DNA of 64,000 nucleotides from Roseiarcus sp963835885 (GCA_963835885.1 CAWIHF010000003.1:1-64000); one strand, 5' to 3'; shown: positions 27,342 through 36,203, counted from the stretch's first letter. The notes: generated from the sequence alone by a model not told the origin. Program-made: numbers and translations.

Positions 27342-28324
27342 GGCGAAACGCTCTTTCGAACGACGCAGCGGAAGCCGACGTGGCTGGTCGACGTATCGAT
27401 CGGCTCGGCGTGGCGCGCGGCGGGGCGGTAGCGGCGGCAATAGTTCGGCGCGCAGAGATGCGAGCCGCCCTTCAGCACCTTTCGTGGAATATGAATGGCG
27501 GGCTGGCAGGGGTCGTAGCTCTCCGCTTCCGGTCCGCCGCGTGGATTTTGCGGCACGCAACAGGCCTTGGCGGCGTCGGCTGGGTGACGCGTCGACCAGA
27601 AATCCGTCGTCCACTCCCAGACGTTGCCGATCATGTCGTAAACGCCATACCCGTTCGGCGGAAAAGACATGACCGGCGAAGTGCGCTCGTAGCCGTCCAG
27701 CGCCTGATTTTCATGTGGGAACGCCCCTTGCCAGGTGTTGGCCATTTGCTTTCCCTGCGGCGCGAGTTCCTCGCCCCAGGCGAATTCCGCGCCATCGAGG
27801 CCGCCGCGCGCGGCAAACTCCCACTCGGCCTCGGTCGGCAATTCTTTGCCCGCCCAGCGCGCATAGGCCTCCGCGTCGCGATAGGCGACATGCACGACAG
27901 GGTGGGCGTCGAGTCCGCTGATCGAGCTGCGCGGCCCATAGGGTCTTCGCCAATCGGCGCCGAACTTGAACCGCCACCATTGTGACCAATCCCGGAGATC
28001 GACCGGCCCCTTGGGAGGGGTGAACACCAGGGATCCGGCCTTCAGCATTTTCGGCAGCGCGCCTGGATAATCCTTGGGGTCGGGCGCGATCTCGGCGAAG
28101 GTGACGTAGTTCGTGGCGTTGACGAACTTCCGGAACTGGCGGTTCGTCACCGGCGCGCGGTCGATCCAGAAGGCGTCGACGTTGACGCGGTGGACCGGCG
28201 CCTCCTCTGCATAGTGCCGGTCCGAACCCATCCGGAACGTTCCGCCAGGCACGTATATCATGTCGGCGAGCGGATCCTCCCGCAGCGCCTCAGCTCGTTT
28301 GGAGACCTGGCTTCCTGAACTCAT
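27338..28324 (-). CDS. formylglycine-generating enzyme (sulfatase maturase)
   Basis: A 328-residue FGE/SUMF1 protein that oxidises the sulfatase cysteine to formylglycine. The fold begins MIYVPGGTFRMGSDRHYAEE, with HPVVHVAYRDAEAYARWAGK, LPTEAEWEFAARGG and NGYGVYDMIGNVWEWTTDFW. The two active-site cysteines are in KGGSHLCAPNYCRRYRPAAR, spaced C-x4-C as in the human enzyme. That separates it from the many SUMF1-like proteins lacking them. The start ATG at 28324 overlaps the stop of a small upstream ORF (ATGA). The sulfatase downstream in the operon is the obvious substrate. Confidence 0.93.
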   Translation of the reverse strand: MSSGSQVSKRAEALREDPLADMIYVPGGTFRMGSDRHYAEEAPVHRVNVDAFWIDRAPVTNRQFRKFVNATNYVTFAEIAPDPKDYPGALPKMLKAGSLVFTPPKGPVDLRDWSQWWRFKFGADWRRPYGPRSSISGLDAHPVVHVAYRDAEAYARWAGKELPTEAEWEFAARGGLDGAEFAWGEELAPQGKQMANTWQGAFPHENQALDGYERTSPVMSFPPNGYGVYDMIGNVWEWTTDFWSTRHPADAAKACCVPQNPRGGPEAESYDPCQPAIHIPRKVLKGGSHLCAPNYCRRYRPAARHAEPIDTSTSHVGFRCVVRKSVSP

Positions 28325-28491
28325 TTCAACGCTTCATCTGGCTCGAGGGGAACGATTGCATGGAACTCTTGCGACGGAAAATTCGCCCAATTGAGGCGCC
28401 CGCTGCCCCAGTCGCCCGCCATGCCGATCAGGCCGACGTCGATGAGCTTGCCCACCGCACCGAAGCCGAACAAGAGGCTTTGCGGGATCAC
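28321..28491 (-). CDS. small hypothetical ORF coupled to FGE
   Basis: A 56-residue ORF from GTG at 28491: PQSLLFGFGAVGKLIDVGLI, then GMAGDWGSGRLNWANFPSQE and the end VPLEPDEALK. Its stop overlaps the FGE start in ATGA. It is in the same frame as the preceding HAD gene, four codons past that gene's TAG. It could be a genuine small protein, a read-through extension, or a trimmed larger gene. No strong ribosome site is seen. I do not recognise a family. Confidence 0.45.
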   Translation of the reverse strand: MIPQSLLFGFGAVGKLIDVGLIGMAGDWGSGRLNWANFPSQEFHAIVPLEPDEALK

Positions 28492-28503
28492 TGCGCGGGT
28501 GCG

Positions 28504-29523
28504 CTACTCAAAGGCGAAGATTCGCTTCCAGTCATTCTTCATGCTGACGACGAACCAGCCGTCCTTCGTCGCTTCGTCGTAGAGTTCCTGGGTGAACCGG
28601 CCGATTTTGGTGTCGGGCAGGCCCTGCGCCGGCCCGTAGGCGTATTCGCGCTCCGCGTCGTCGTGCAGAACCAGCATTCCAAGCCGCGCGCCCTCGCCCG
28701 CCGTCGTATACTCGAGCATCTGCCGGTCGCCAGTCGAATTGCCGAAGGCGAAATGCGGCCGACGCCCGATCATCAGATGGATGCCCTCGGGCTTCCCCGC
28801 GTTGTCGTCGTTGAGGAGGAGCTTCGGCTCCTTGACCAGGATCGGCCGCCCGTCCTTGTCGTATTGATAGTTGACCGCGCCGGCGCTGCCGACGACCTGC
28901 TCCGGCGGGACGCCGTAGACGCGCTCCGCGTAGACGCGCACGAAATCCTGTCCGCCGCCGGTGACGATGAAGGTCTTGAAACCGTGCGCGCGCAGGAAGG
29001 CGAGAAGCTCGATCTGCGGCAGGTAGGTTAGGTCGGTGTAAGGCCGCTTCCAGCGCGGATCGCGCGCGGCCTCGAGCCAGGAAGCGACCTCTTCGCGGAA
29101 AGTCTCAACGTCCATGCCGGAGAGAGTCGCTCCGACGATCTTGAGGAGATCGTCCATCGACAGCTTTGCGATCGCCTCGCGATTCCCGGAGAGCACGGTC
29201 TTGAACGGCTCTTCGCCCGCGAGATCAGGCTTGGCCTTCACCACCGCCGGCACGCGGTCAAAACAATAGACGACCTGCGTATAGATCGGGTGCTCGACCC
29301 ACAGCGTACCGTCCTGGTCGAAAGTCGCGATGCGCTCCTCCGGTGGGACGAACTTCGCGCTCGACGGATCGGTCGTCTCCCGGACGAAGCGGAGGATCGC
29401 CTGGCGCGCAGGCCCGTCGTTCCAGGACGGCAGCGGATCGGCTTCGGCCCCGGCCTTTCCGGCGAGGCCGAGCGACGCTGCGGCGCCCAGCATGAGCCTG
29501 AATTCCGCATCAGAAAATTTCAA
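28504..29523 (-). CDS. HAD-superfamily phosphatase, probably exported
   Basis: About 339 residues. HAD motif I is IATFDQDGTLWVEHP (nucleophile Asp in DxDGT), motif II is in KTFIVTGGGQDFVRVYAE and motif IV is FGNSTGDRQML. This is the phosphoserine-phosphatase-like branch. A hydrophobic stretch at the N-terminus (FRLMLGAAASLGLAGKAGAE) looks like part of a signal peptide. The apparent TTG start at 29523 lies at the edge of the IS1380 element, so the native N-terminus and promoter may have been lost. It is the first gene of the sulfatase operon. Confidence 0.82.
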   Translation of the reverse strand: MKFSDAEFRLMLGAAASLGLAGKAGAEADPLPSWNDGPARQAILRFVRETTDPSSAKFVPPEERIATFDQDGTLWVEHPIYTQVVYCFDRVPAVVKAKPDLAGEEPFKTVLSGNREAIAKLSMDDLLKIVGATLSGMDVETFREEVASWLEAARDPRWKRPYTDLTYLPQIELLAFLRAHGFKTFIVTGGGQDFVRVYAERVYGVPPEQVVGSAGAVNYQYDKDGRPILVKEPKLLLNDDNAGKPEGIHLMIGRRPHFAFGNSTGDRQMLEYTTAGEGARLGMLVLHDDAEREYAYGPAQGLPDTKIGRFTQELYDEATKDGWFVVSMKNDWKRIFAFE

Positions 29524-29524
29524 G

Positions 29525-31115
29525 TTCCCCGTTGGCCCTGAAGAATCAGGGAGATAGTCTTGGTTTGCAACTCAGAAAATCATCACCAACGGGGTGCGCG
29601 ATGCAGGGACAGGGGCTGCTCGATTTCCGGTATGAGGCCAATTCATCCAGCCATGGATTGACGTCGCTGGCCGGGCTTCCGTTGTATCTCGACCTGATCA
29701 AGGCCTGCGGCCTCGGCGGGGCGATCCAGCGGCATGTTCGGGCGGCCGGCGGCCAGGGCTGGCTCGACATCCAGATGGTTCTGGCGGTGATTTTCCTGAA
29801 TCTGTCCGGCGGCGACCGCGTGGAAGACATCGAACGGTTGGAGCGCGACAGCGGCTTTTCGTCGATCCTGCGGGCGATCGAGAAGGATTTGCTGTCGCGC
29901 GCCGAACGGCGGTCGCTGAAAAGCCGCTGGCGGCGCGAGCGCGAGCGGGCGACGCCCTCGCCGTCGGCGCTGTCGGGCTGGCTGGAACGGTTCGATGATC
30001 CAGCTTCGCCCAAGGCGGTCGCGGGGATGGCGTTCATTCCGGCGGTGACGCAGGCACTGCGCGGTCTCTGGCGGGTGAACCAGGCGCTGCTGGACTTTCT
30101 GCAGAAGCGTCAGCCCGCGGCGACGGCGACGCTGGACATGGACGCGACGCTGATTGAGACGCACAAGCGCGAGGCGCTGTTTTGCTACAAGAAGTTCAAG
30201 GCGTATCAGCCGCTGAACTGCTGGTGGGCGGAGCAGGGCGCGATGCTCTATTCGGAGTTCCGCGACGGCAACGTGCCCGCCGGACACGAGCAGTTGCGCG
30301 TCCTGAAAGAGAGCCTGCGCCATCTGCCGGACAGCGTGAGGAGGGTCTCGTTGCGTTCGGACACGGCGGCCTATCAGGAAGAGCTGCTGCTCTATTGCGG
30401 CGAGGGAAAAGACCCGCGCTTTGGCGTGATCGAGTTCGCGATCGGCGCCGACGTGACCGAGGCTTTCCGCGCCGCTGTGCGGACGACGCCCGAGAGCGCG
30501 TGGAAGCCGCTGATCCGCAAAACGGACGGCCAGCCGCAACAGACCGATCAAGAATGGGCCGAGGTCGTTTACGTGCCCAATTGGGCCGGGCACAGCCGCA
30601 ACCGCGCCGATTACCGCTTTCTCGCGATCCGCGAACCGCTGCGCCAGCTGGCGCTGGGCGACGAGGCGAAGCTGCCGTTTCCCACCCAGGCGTTCGGCCC
30701 GAAGGGGGTCTATAAACTGTTCGCCGTCGTGACCAACCGCACGGGCGCCGGCGAGGGCGTGATCTGGTGGCTGCGCGAGCGCTGCGGCAAGAGCGAGGAA
30801 GTCCATTCGGCGACGAAATCCGACCTGGCGGGCGGACAGATGCCCTCTGGGCTGTTCGGCGCCAACGCCGCCTGGTGGGCGCTGACGATCCTGGCGTTCA
30901 ATCTAAACGCCGCGATGAAGCGTCTCGCGCTGGGCGAGAGATGGGCGGCCAAACGCATGAAGGCGCTGCGCTTTCATCTGATCGGCCTGCCCGGACGGGT
31001 GGTCAGCCACGCCCGCCAGCTGATCATTCGTCTGGGCGGCGGGGCCGAAGCGCTGGCCACCCTCCTCGACGCCCGCCAAAGGATCCGGGCGCTGGCGCAA
31101 GAACCGGCCGGATGA
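29525..31115 (+). mobile_element. IS1380-family insertion sequence (ends not resolved)
   Basis: The element is defined by its transposase gene. The left end lies near 29525, where the HAD gene's coding sequence stops. A 6-bp hairpin CCCTGA-AGAA-TCAGGG (29536-29551) and a CCCCGTTGG/CCAACGGGG pair lie in the left leader. I could not match terminal inverted repeats or a target duplication, so both boundaries are approximate and the right one may extend into 31116-31300. Confidence 0.65.
29601..31115 (+). CDS. IS1380-family transposase
   Basis: A 504-residue DDE transposase. The start is taken at ATG 29601 (MQGQGLLDFRYEANSSSHG); an in-frame ATG at 29532 lies in the element's end. Family blocks are MVLAVIFLNLSGGDRVEDIE, TATLDMDATLIETHKREALF (first Asp), RRVSLRSDTAAYQEELLLYC (second Asp) and ANAAWWALTILAFNLNAAMK near the catalytic Glu region. 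Length is normal and no frame is broken, so the element may be active. Transcription runs away from the truncated HAD gene. Confidence 0.9.
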   Translation: MQGQGLLDFRYEANSSSHGLTSLAGLPLYLDLIKACGLGGAIQRHVRAAGGQGWLDIQMVLAVIFLNLSGGDRVEDIERLERDSGFSSILRAIEKDLLSRAERRSLKSRWRRERERATPSPSALSGWLERFDDPASPKAVAGMAFIPAVTQALRGLWRVNQALLDFLQKRQPAATATLDMDATLIETHKREALFCYKKFKAYQPLNCWWAEQGAMLYSEFRDGNVPAGHEQLRVLKESLRHLPDSVRRVSLRSDTAAYQEELLLYCGEGKDPRFGVIEFAIGADVTEAFRAAVRTTPESAWKPLIRKTDGQPQQTDQEWAEVVYVPNWAGHSRNRADYRFLAIREPLRQLALGDEAKLPFPTQAFGPKGVYKLFAVVTNRTGAGEGVIWWLRERCGKSEEVHSATKSDLAGGQMPSGLFGANAAWWALTILAFNLNAAMKRLALGERWAAKRMKALRFHLIGLPGRVVSHARQLIIRLGGGAEALATLLDARQRIRALAQEPAG

Positions 31116-31460
31116 GCCCAAACCGCGCGCTGCCGAGCGTCGACCTGATATCGCGTGGCGTTCCCTGGCGCGGCGACGACGCCCCGCGCCCGCGTCAGGC
31201 GAGCCCAACTCGCTCCGGTTGCACGCAGTCATCGCCGGACCCGCCATGCGTGTCGACGAACGTCAGGAGGTGATCGACCCCTCGGGATTGTGACACTCGG
31301 ACCCGTCAACGACCGCAAAATCGGTCACGCACCGGCGCGCGCGGTGATTTGTTCGGGAATTGTGGTGAGCGCGGCGAATTGACGGCGGTGCAGCTCCACG
31401 GCAGTCTCCTTGTTTCTTGCTCACCCCGATCGCGATCGACCGCAGGCGCAAACCGCCCGG
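31116..31460. other. gene-free stretch with a truncated minus-strand start
   Basis: No complete gene is seen. On the minus strand an AAGGAGA ribosome site precedes a GTG (about 31400) that opens a 24-codon frame beginning VELHRRQFAALTTIPEQITA. The RRQF segment looks like the start of an exported protein, but the frame closes at once. It could be the lost front of the HAD gene or an unrelated remnant; neither can be shown here. Confidence 0.3.
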
Positions 31461-32231
31461 TCACTCCTTGCCCATGACGGCCAGCACCTGTTCGAGCGGC
31501 GCGGGCGAGACGCGAAGCACGCCTTCATAGGGGTTGGAGAGGCCCAGGATCAGCAGGACGGCGGTTGCGACCGCGACGGCGCCCACAGCCATGGCGATGA
31601 CGGGCATGGCGCCGCCGCGCGACGTCAACCCGAATCCGCAGAACAGGAACACCACCCAGCCGACCACGGTCAGGAGAAGCGGATAAGACACGGGATCAGA
31701 CAGGGCGAAGGCCATTTGCAGGCGCGCCTGGCCGATTGCTTGGAACGTCGCCGTCGCCGTCGCCAGCGCCTGCCTCTGTTCGTCGGTGGAGGGCTTGAGA
31801 CTCGCCAGTTCCTTTTGCGGGTCGCGCAAAGTCCGTATCGCGGCGGCAAAATTGTTGGCGGCGAAATTGGCGCCGCCCTCCTTTGTGCCCCAGACCTGGT
31901 CGATGGTCTTCCCCAGCCGGTCCCGCAAGGCCAGGCGCTCCGGGTTCGCGTCCGGCCCGTAGTCCTGCAACGCAAGATCGAGTTGCAGCGCCTTTGCCGC
32001 GACATTCTGAATCGCCGCGTTCTGGCCCGCATAGACACCGTAGGCCGTCCAGATCAGGAGACCGGTGACCAGGGCGCAGAGCAGCGTCAGCAGTCCGGCC
32101 ATGGCGCCGATCATGTCGCGGGAGGGGCCGGTGGTGTGCTTCTCGGGCAGGACGCGTTGCAGGGCGAGGCCGATCAGCCCGCCGGCGAAGACGGCGACGG
32201 CGACGACTGCAGCAAATTTTTCCGGATTCAT
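31461..32231 (-). CDS. DUF4239 family membrane protein, paralog 1
   Basis: A 256-residue protein with two N-terminal helices (AAVVAVAVFAGGLIGLALQR and the MAGLLTLLCALVTGLLIWTA region), a soluble domain of about 90 residues, and two C-terminal helices. The GxxxxLLxxLxALVxGLLI block and the soluble PxTDEQRQAL stretch place it in DUF4239, a bestrophin-like family of unknown function. Start ATG at 32231 with AAGGA. It is about 30 percent similar by eye to the protein at 34046-34810 and of nearly identical length. Confidence 0.8.
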   Translation of the reverse strand: MNPEKFAAVVAVAVFAGGLIGLALQRVLPEKHTTGPSRDMIGAMAGLLTLLCALVTGLLIWTAYGVYAGQNAAIQNVAAKALQLDLALQDYGPDANPERLALRDRLGKTIDQVWGTKEGGANFAANNFAAAIRTLRDPQKELASLKPSTDEQRQALATATATFQAIGQARLQMAFALSDPVSYPLLLTVVGWVVFLFCGFGLTSRGGAMPVIAMAVGAVAVATAVLLILGLSNPYEGVLRVSPAPLEQVLAVMGKE

Positions 32232-32338
32232 CGATGTTCCTTAGGCGAACGGGCGGCGGTCGAGCGCTCGCGGCACGTTTGCTTGATCAACCGCGGACCT
32301 TCAAGCTGCCGGCCGGCGAACGCTTCGCTCTCGTCGGC

Positions 32339-32734
32339 TCAGTACCAGTACGGGACGACCGGCCCCCAGACGCCGCCCCAATCCGCCGCCGCTTCGTCGT
32401 TCAAGAGCGCCGTCGTCTCCTGCATTTGCGCGATGTTGTTGGCCGCGCGCAGTTGCTGATACTGCTGATAGGCGGCCTCATTGCCGACAAAAGCGCAGCC
32501 GCACCCGGCGGCGTCGGCGAAGATGTAGGCGTTGCCCTTCTTGCGCGGCGAATAGACGATCGCGTCCTGCGGCAGCGCCTGAAGCTTGGCCATCTTCTGC
32601 GGCGTGTCCGCCTGAAGCCGCGTGAAGCCCGCGGCCGAGAGCTGCCCCTCCTTTTCCGGCGCGCCGACGCTGACGCAGCCGCATAGCGCCGTCGACAAAA
32701 TCAGCGCCGCAATTGCAATCAATCTTCCGCCCAT
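32339..32734 (-). CDS. small lipoprotein
   Basis: A 131-residue protein starting at ATG 32734 after GGGAGGG. The signal peptide (LIAIAALILSTALCGC) ends in an LCGC lipobox, with acylation predicted at the second cysteine. The mature protein has a conserved-looking QALPQDAIVYSPRKKGNAYI block, a GCGCAFVGNEAAYQQYQQL stretch with paired cysteines, and an aromatic end (WGGVWGPVVPYWY). I know of similar unannotated lipoproteins in Rhizobiales but no function. Confidence 0.7.
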   Translation of the reverse strand: MGGRLIAIAALILSTALCGCVSVGAPEKEGQLSAAGFTRLQADTPQKMAKLQALPQDAIVYSPRKKGNAYIFADAAGCGCAFVGNEAAYQQYQQLRAANNIAQMQETTALLNDEAAADWGGVWGPVVPYWY

Positions 32735-32942
32735 TTGCGCCCTCCCGGATTCGCGACTCAGCGGCGTCAACAAAACGTTGACGCCCATCATGCGTCAAGC
32801 GAATTCAGGACAAGACAACTCCAATGCTATTGTACAGCGGCCTCCGTCTCAACGCGAGGTTTCGTCGTGAGATGTCGCGTCGGTGATCCGAGCGGTCGAG
32901 TTGTTCCTATCTCCGCGATATCGCGCGATGCGCCTGCACGCA

Positions 32943-33941
32943 TTACTCCGCGACGCGCAAAAGCTGCTTGCCTTCGTTGCGGCCCTCGAACAGCCGCCGG
33001 AGCGTCGCCGGGGCGTTTTCGAGGCCCTGCTGCACGTCGACCCGATATTTGATCTTGCCTTCCCGCACCCAGCCGCCGAGCGCGCTGACTGCTTCGGCGA
33101 AGCGTCTTGCGTAGTCGGAGACAAGAAAACCCTCCATCCGTCCGCGACGCGAAACAAGATTGAGGTAGTTTTTCGGCCCCGGCGGCGGCTCGGTCGCGTT
33201 GTAGTTCGCGATCCCGCCGCACAGCACCACCCGTCCGCGCAACGCGAGCCGCGCCAGCGCCGCATCGAGGACGCCGCCGCCGACATTGTCGAAAAAGATG
33301 TCAATTCCCTTGGGACAGAGTTCCTTCAGGCGCGCCCTCACGTTCTCCGCCTTGTAGTCGACCGCCGCGTCGAAACCGAGTTCGTCGGTCAGCCAGCGGC
33401 ATTTCTCCGCCCCACCCGCGACGCCGATGGCGCGGCAACCCTTGATCTTGGCGATCTGCCCGACGACCGAGCCCGTCGCGCCGGCCGCGCCAGAGATGAC
33501 GACGGTCTCGCCGGCGACCGGCCGCCCGACGTCGAGCAGCCCGAAATAGGCTGTCATTCCGGTCATGCCCAGAACGCTCATCGCCATCTCGAGCGGCGCG
33601 CCGGTCGGCAACTTGCTCAACTGACCCTTCGGATTCAACGCGACATAGTCCTGCCAGCCGACGAGGCCATAGACGATGTCGCCGACCGCGAAGCCGGATG
33701 CGTTCGACGCTTCGATCCGGCCGGCGCCGCCGGAACGCACGACCTCGCCGATCTTGACCGCCGGAAGATAGGTATCGCCGGCGATCCAGCCACGTTGCGT
33801 GGGGTCGCACGACAGCATCAGGTTGCGCACGAGCACTTCCCCGTCGCCGGGGGCGGGAACGTCGGTCTCGACGAAGGTGAAGTCGCTGTCCTGAACCGCT
33901 CCTTGCGGGCGGCGGGCCAGCAGCCATTGGCGGTTTTTCAT
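32943..33941 (-). CDS. NADPH-dependent MDR oxidoreductase (CurA-like)
   Basis: A 332-residue zinc-independent medium-chain reductase that reduces activated double bonds. Features are LMLSCDPTQRGWIAGDTYLP near the N-terminus, the nucleotide-binding glycine motif ISGAAGATGSVVGQIAKIKG, FDAAVDYKAENVRARLKELC and IDIFFDNVGGGVLDAALARL. These match curcumin/alkenal reductases of the YncB/CurA type. The start is ATG 33941 with AGGAGAA upstream. No zinc-binding cysteines are present, consistent with the subfamily. Confidence 0.9.
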   Translation of the reverse strand: MKNRQWLLARRPQGAVQDSDFTFVETDVPAPGDGEVLVRNLMLSCDPTQRGWIAGDTYLPAVKIGEVVRSGGAGRIEASNASGFAVGDIVYGLVGWQDYVALNPKGQLSKLPTGAPLEMAMSVLGMTGMTAYFGLLDVGRPVAGETVVISGAAGATGSVVGQIAKIKGCRAIGVAGGAEKCRWLTDELGFDAAVDYKAENVRARLKELCPKGIDIFFDNVGGGVLDAALARLALRGRVVLCGGIANYNATEPPPGPKNYLNLVSRRGRMEGFLVSDYARRFAEAVSALGGWVREGKIKYRVDVQQGLENAPATLRRLFEGRNEGKQLLRVAE

Positions 33942-34045
33942 GACGGTTCTCCTGTTCCAACGGAAGCGCTCTTCATACTATGAACAGCGCAGCCGAGGGG
34001 GCAGGCCAAGATCCGGAGACAGTGTGTGCCTCTCGCTCGCGGCGC

Positions 34046-34810
34046 CTACTTGTCGATGTTCGTCATCGCCTCCTGGAGCGCGGCGGGATTGACGCGGAAC
34101 ATGCCGGTGTAGGGCAGCCCGAGCTCGAGAATGAGGAACACCGCGAAGGCCACGCAGAGCGCGCCGAAGGTCAGGGCGGAAAGCACCAGTCCGTTGGATT
34201 GGGCGAACAGTCCCATGCCGAAGAACAGGATCACCGCCCAGACCACCAGGATGGTCACCAGACCCGCGCTCACCGGCGGGGTCGCGACCTGGAGGTTCAT
34301 CATGATGCGCGCGTGTTCGATCTGGCCCGCCAGGGCGTTCGCCGAGGCGAGCGCCTGTTTCTGCGCGTCCGTCGTCGGAGTAAGTGACGCCAAAAAGGCC
34401 TTCGTCGCCTGAAATGCGGCCATCGGGTTTTCGACCGAGAGCAGGGCCGGGTCGGCTTCGCCGCCGCCCCAGAACGCGTCATAGGCCTTTTGGGTCGCTT
34501 GCTTGAGCCTGTCGCGAGCGGGCTTCGTCTCGGGGCCGTACTGCGCGAGCGCCTGGTCGAGCTCCAGAATCTGCGCCGAGAGCCCCTCGAGCGCGGTCTT
34601 CTGCCCACCGAAGAAGGCGAAGCTCGTGCCGATCAGCGTGCCGAGAACGAGGGCGAGGAGCAGGCTGACGAGTCCCGCGACCTGTCCGACCACGCTGCGT
34701 GCGCTATCGCTCTTCTGCTCCGGCGGCATCTTCGAATGCGCGTAAAGGCCGAGGAGCCCGGCGACGAGAGTCACGGCAAAAATGAGAATTGAAACAAGAA
34801 CGATGCTCAC
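34046..34810 (-). CDS. DUF4239 family membrane protein, paralog 2
   Basis: A 254-residue protein from GTG 34810, with GGGAGG upstream. Two helices at the start (IVLVSILIFAVTLVAGLLGL and VAGLVSLLLALVLGTLIGTS), a soluble segment with LTPTTDAQKQALASANALAG, then two helices at the end. The layout and conserved blocks match paralog 1 at 31461-32231. The aquaporin gene lies upstream on the same strand, separated by a strong hairpin. Unknown function. Confidence 0.8.
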   Translation of the reverse strand: MSIVLVSILIFAVTLVAGLLGLYAHSKMPPEQKSDSARSVVGQVAGLVSLLLALVLGTLIGTSFAFFGGQKTALEGLSAQILELDQALAQYGPETKPARDRLKQATQKAYDAFWGGGEADPALLSVENPMAAFQATKAFLASLTPTTDAQKQALASANALAGQIEHARIMMNLQVATPPVSAGLVTILVVWAVILFFGMGLFAQSNGLVLSALTFGALCVAFAVFLILELGLPYTGMFRVNPAALQEAMTNIDK

Positions 34811-34852
34811 CCGGATCCCTCCCGCCGTCCCTTGTTTGTTGAGTTTGCGGCT

Positions 34853-34883
34853 CCGAACGGTTCTTCTGGCAAGAGCCGTTCGG
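34853..34883 (-). terminator. strong hairpin after aquaporin gene
   Basis: CCGAACGGTTCTT and AAGAGCCGTTCGG pair over 13 bp (one G-T) around a CTGGC loop, about 18 bases past the aquaporin stop. There is no T tract on the minus strand, so it may be a Rho-assisted terminator or an mRNA 3'-end stabiliser. Confidence 0.5.
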
Positions 34884-34900
34884 AAAGGCAAGCGCAGCTG

Positions 34901-35605
34901 TTATTTCTTCGCGTCGAGCAGGGCGCCCTCGCGGTAGAGGATTCCGGCGACGCCCGCGCCGATCAGCGGGGCGATGATGAACAGCCAGAGCTGCGCGACG
35001 CGTTCTGGTTTCGAGGCGAAGCCGACGAGGGCCGGGCCGATCGAGCGGGCCGGGTTGACCGAGGTCCCGGTGATGTTGATGCCGACGAGATGGATGACGA
35101 CCAGCGTCAGGCCGATCGCCAGGCCGGCGAAGCCGGTCGGTGCGAAGGGGTGCGTGACGCCGAGAATGCAGACCAGGAACAGGAACGTTCCGACCACTTC
35201 GAACACGAAGGCGGAGACGACATTGTATTCGCCGAAATAGCCTGGCCCCCAGCCGTTCTGGCCGAGGCCGCCCGTCCAGCCGGACGCCTTGCCCGAGAGA
35301 ATGAGATAGAGGACCGCCGCGCCGACCAGCGCGCCGAGCACCTGCGCGATCCAGTAGCTGACCATGTCGGCCGCGCTCATGCGGCCGGCGACGAAGACGC
35401 CGAAGCTGACCGCCGGGTTGACATGGCAGCCCGAGATCGGGCCGATGCCGTAGACCATGGCGACGATGGCGAAGCCGAAGGCGCTGGCTATGCCGAGCAA
35501 GTTGATCCCGGCCCCGCCGGAGCCCATGCCTCCAACGACCGCCGCCCCGCAGCCGAAGAACACCAGGGCAAAAGTTCCGATAAATTCCGCCAATTGCTTG
35601 TTCAC
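34901..35605 (-). CDS. aqpZ: aquaporin Z
   Basis: A 234-residue water channel with six membrane segments. The two pore motifs are GCHVNPAVSFG and TSVNPARSIGPAL. A His residue and an Arg after the second NPA fit the water-selective (AqpZ) filter rather than a glycerol channel. The N-terminus KQLAEFIGTFALVFFGCGAA is typical. Start is GTG 35605 with AGAGGAG upstream. It is probably in the inner membrane, moving water during osmotic change. It is monocistronic, judging from the hairpin downstream. Confidence 0.93.
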   Translation of the reverse strand: MNKQLAEFIGTFALVFFGCGAAVVGGMGSGGAGINLLGIASAFGFAIVAMVYGIGPISGCHVNPAVSFGVFVAGRMSAADMVSYWIAQVLGALVGAAVLYLILSGKASGWTGGLGQNGWGPGYFGEYNVVSAFVFEVVGTFLFLVCILGVTHPFAPTGFAGLAIGLTLVVIHLVGINITGTSVNPARSIGPALVGFASKPERVAQLWLFIIAPLIGAGVAGILYREGALLDAKK

Positions 35606-35707
35606 TTTTTCCGCTCCTCTTGAAGTTGCGTCGTTCCCAAGGGCCCGCAAACGACCCGGGCCCAAAGTTCAGTTCTCGCGTCGGGCGTTCGAACGCGAAA
35701 GCGGCGG

Positions 35708-35902
35708 CTAAGGGTCGCTCCTCCTGGCTGCCAACTGAGCCGCCACCGCGGCCCAGAAGTCGAACCGCTTCCGGGATCGCGACCGTCTCGCTTTCATCTG
35801 CTCGAGCTTTGCAATTCTGCAGGCGTTCGCCTGGTCGCTGTCGCGCAGCGCTGCGACGGCGCCGGCGACGTGCAGGCGGCTTGAGGCCTTATCAGCCGGC
35901 AT
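35708..35902 (-). CDS. possible small hypothetical protein
   Basis: A 64-residue ORF within the otherwise empty stretch 35606-36203. It reads ALRDSDQANACRIAKLEQMK then a basic RRSRSRKRFDFWAAVAAQL. The composition is plausible for a small soluble protein, but there is no clear ribosome site and I recognise no family. The rest of the stretch holds no gene or clear hairpin that I can support. Confidence 0.3.
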   Translation of the reverse strand: MPADKASSRLHVAGAVAALRDSDQANACRIAKLEQMKARRSRSRKRFDFWAAVAAQLAARRSDP

Positions 35903-36203
35903 TCGTGACCCCCGATCCGCCGCTGCGCCCCTGCACGTCGACCCTCCGCCTTAAGGGTCGGGCTACGTCCCCGATGAGCGGGGCCAATGATTGCGACGCT
36001 GTATAGTCGTCGCTCTTCTGTGAGTCGAGACGCCTTGTCGCCCCGCCGGCCTCCCACCGGCCGGCAAGGTCTTGCGGGCGGAGGCGAATCGCCGCACCGT
36101 GCGCGCTGACGCCTCGCGATAACAAGAAGGCGTGCGGCCAGGCAGGTTCTGATGCCTCCGGCCGACCCGGTTCGCCACGCATCTGGCGGAAGGACCGGGC
36201 ACG

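Noticed and set aside
31116..31300. Right terminal inverted repeat of IS1380
   Set aside because: No stretch matched the left end closely enough to be reported, and no target duplication was found.
31410..32459. Plus-strand open frame opposite the first DUF4239 gene
   Set aside because: Antisense shadow with low-complexity Gly/Arg/Gln composition.
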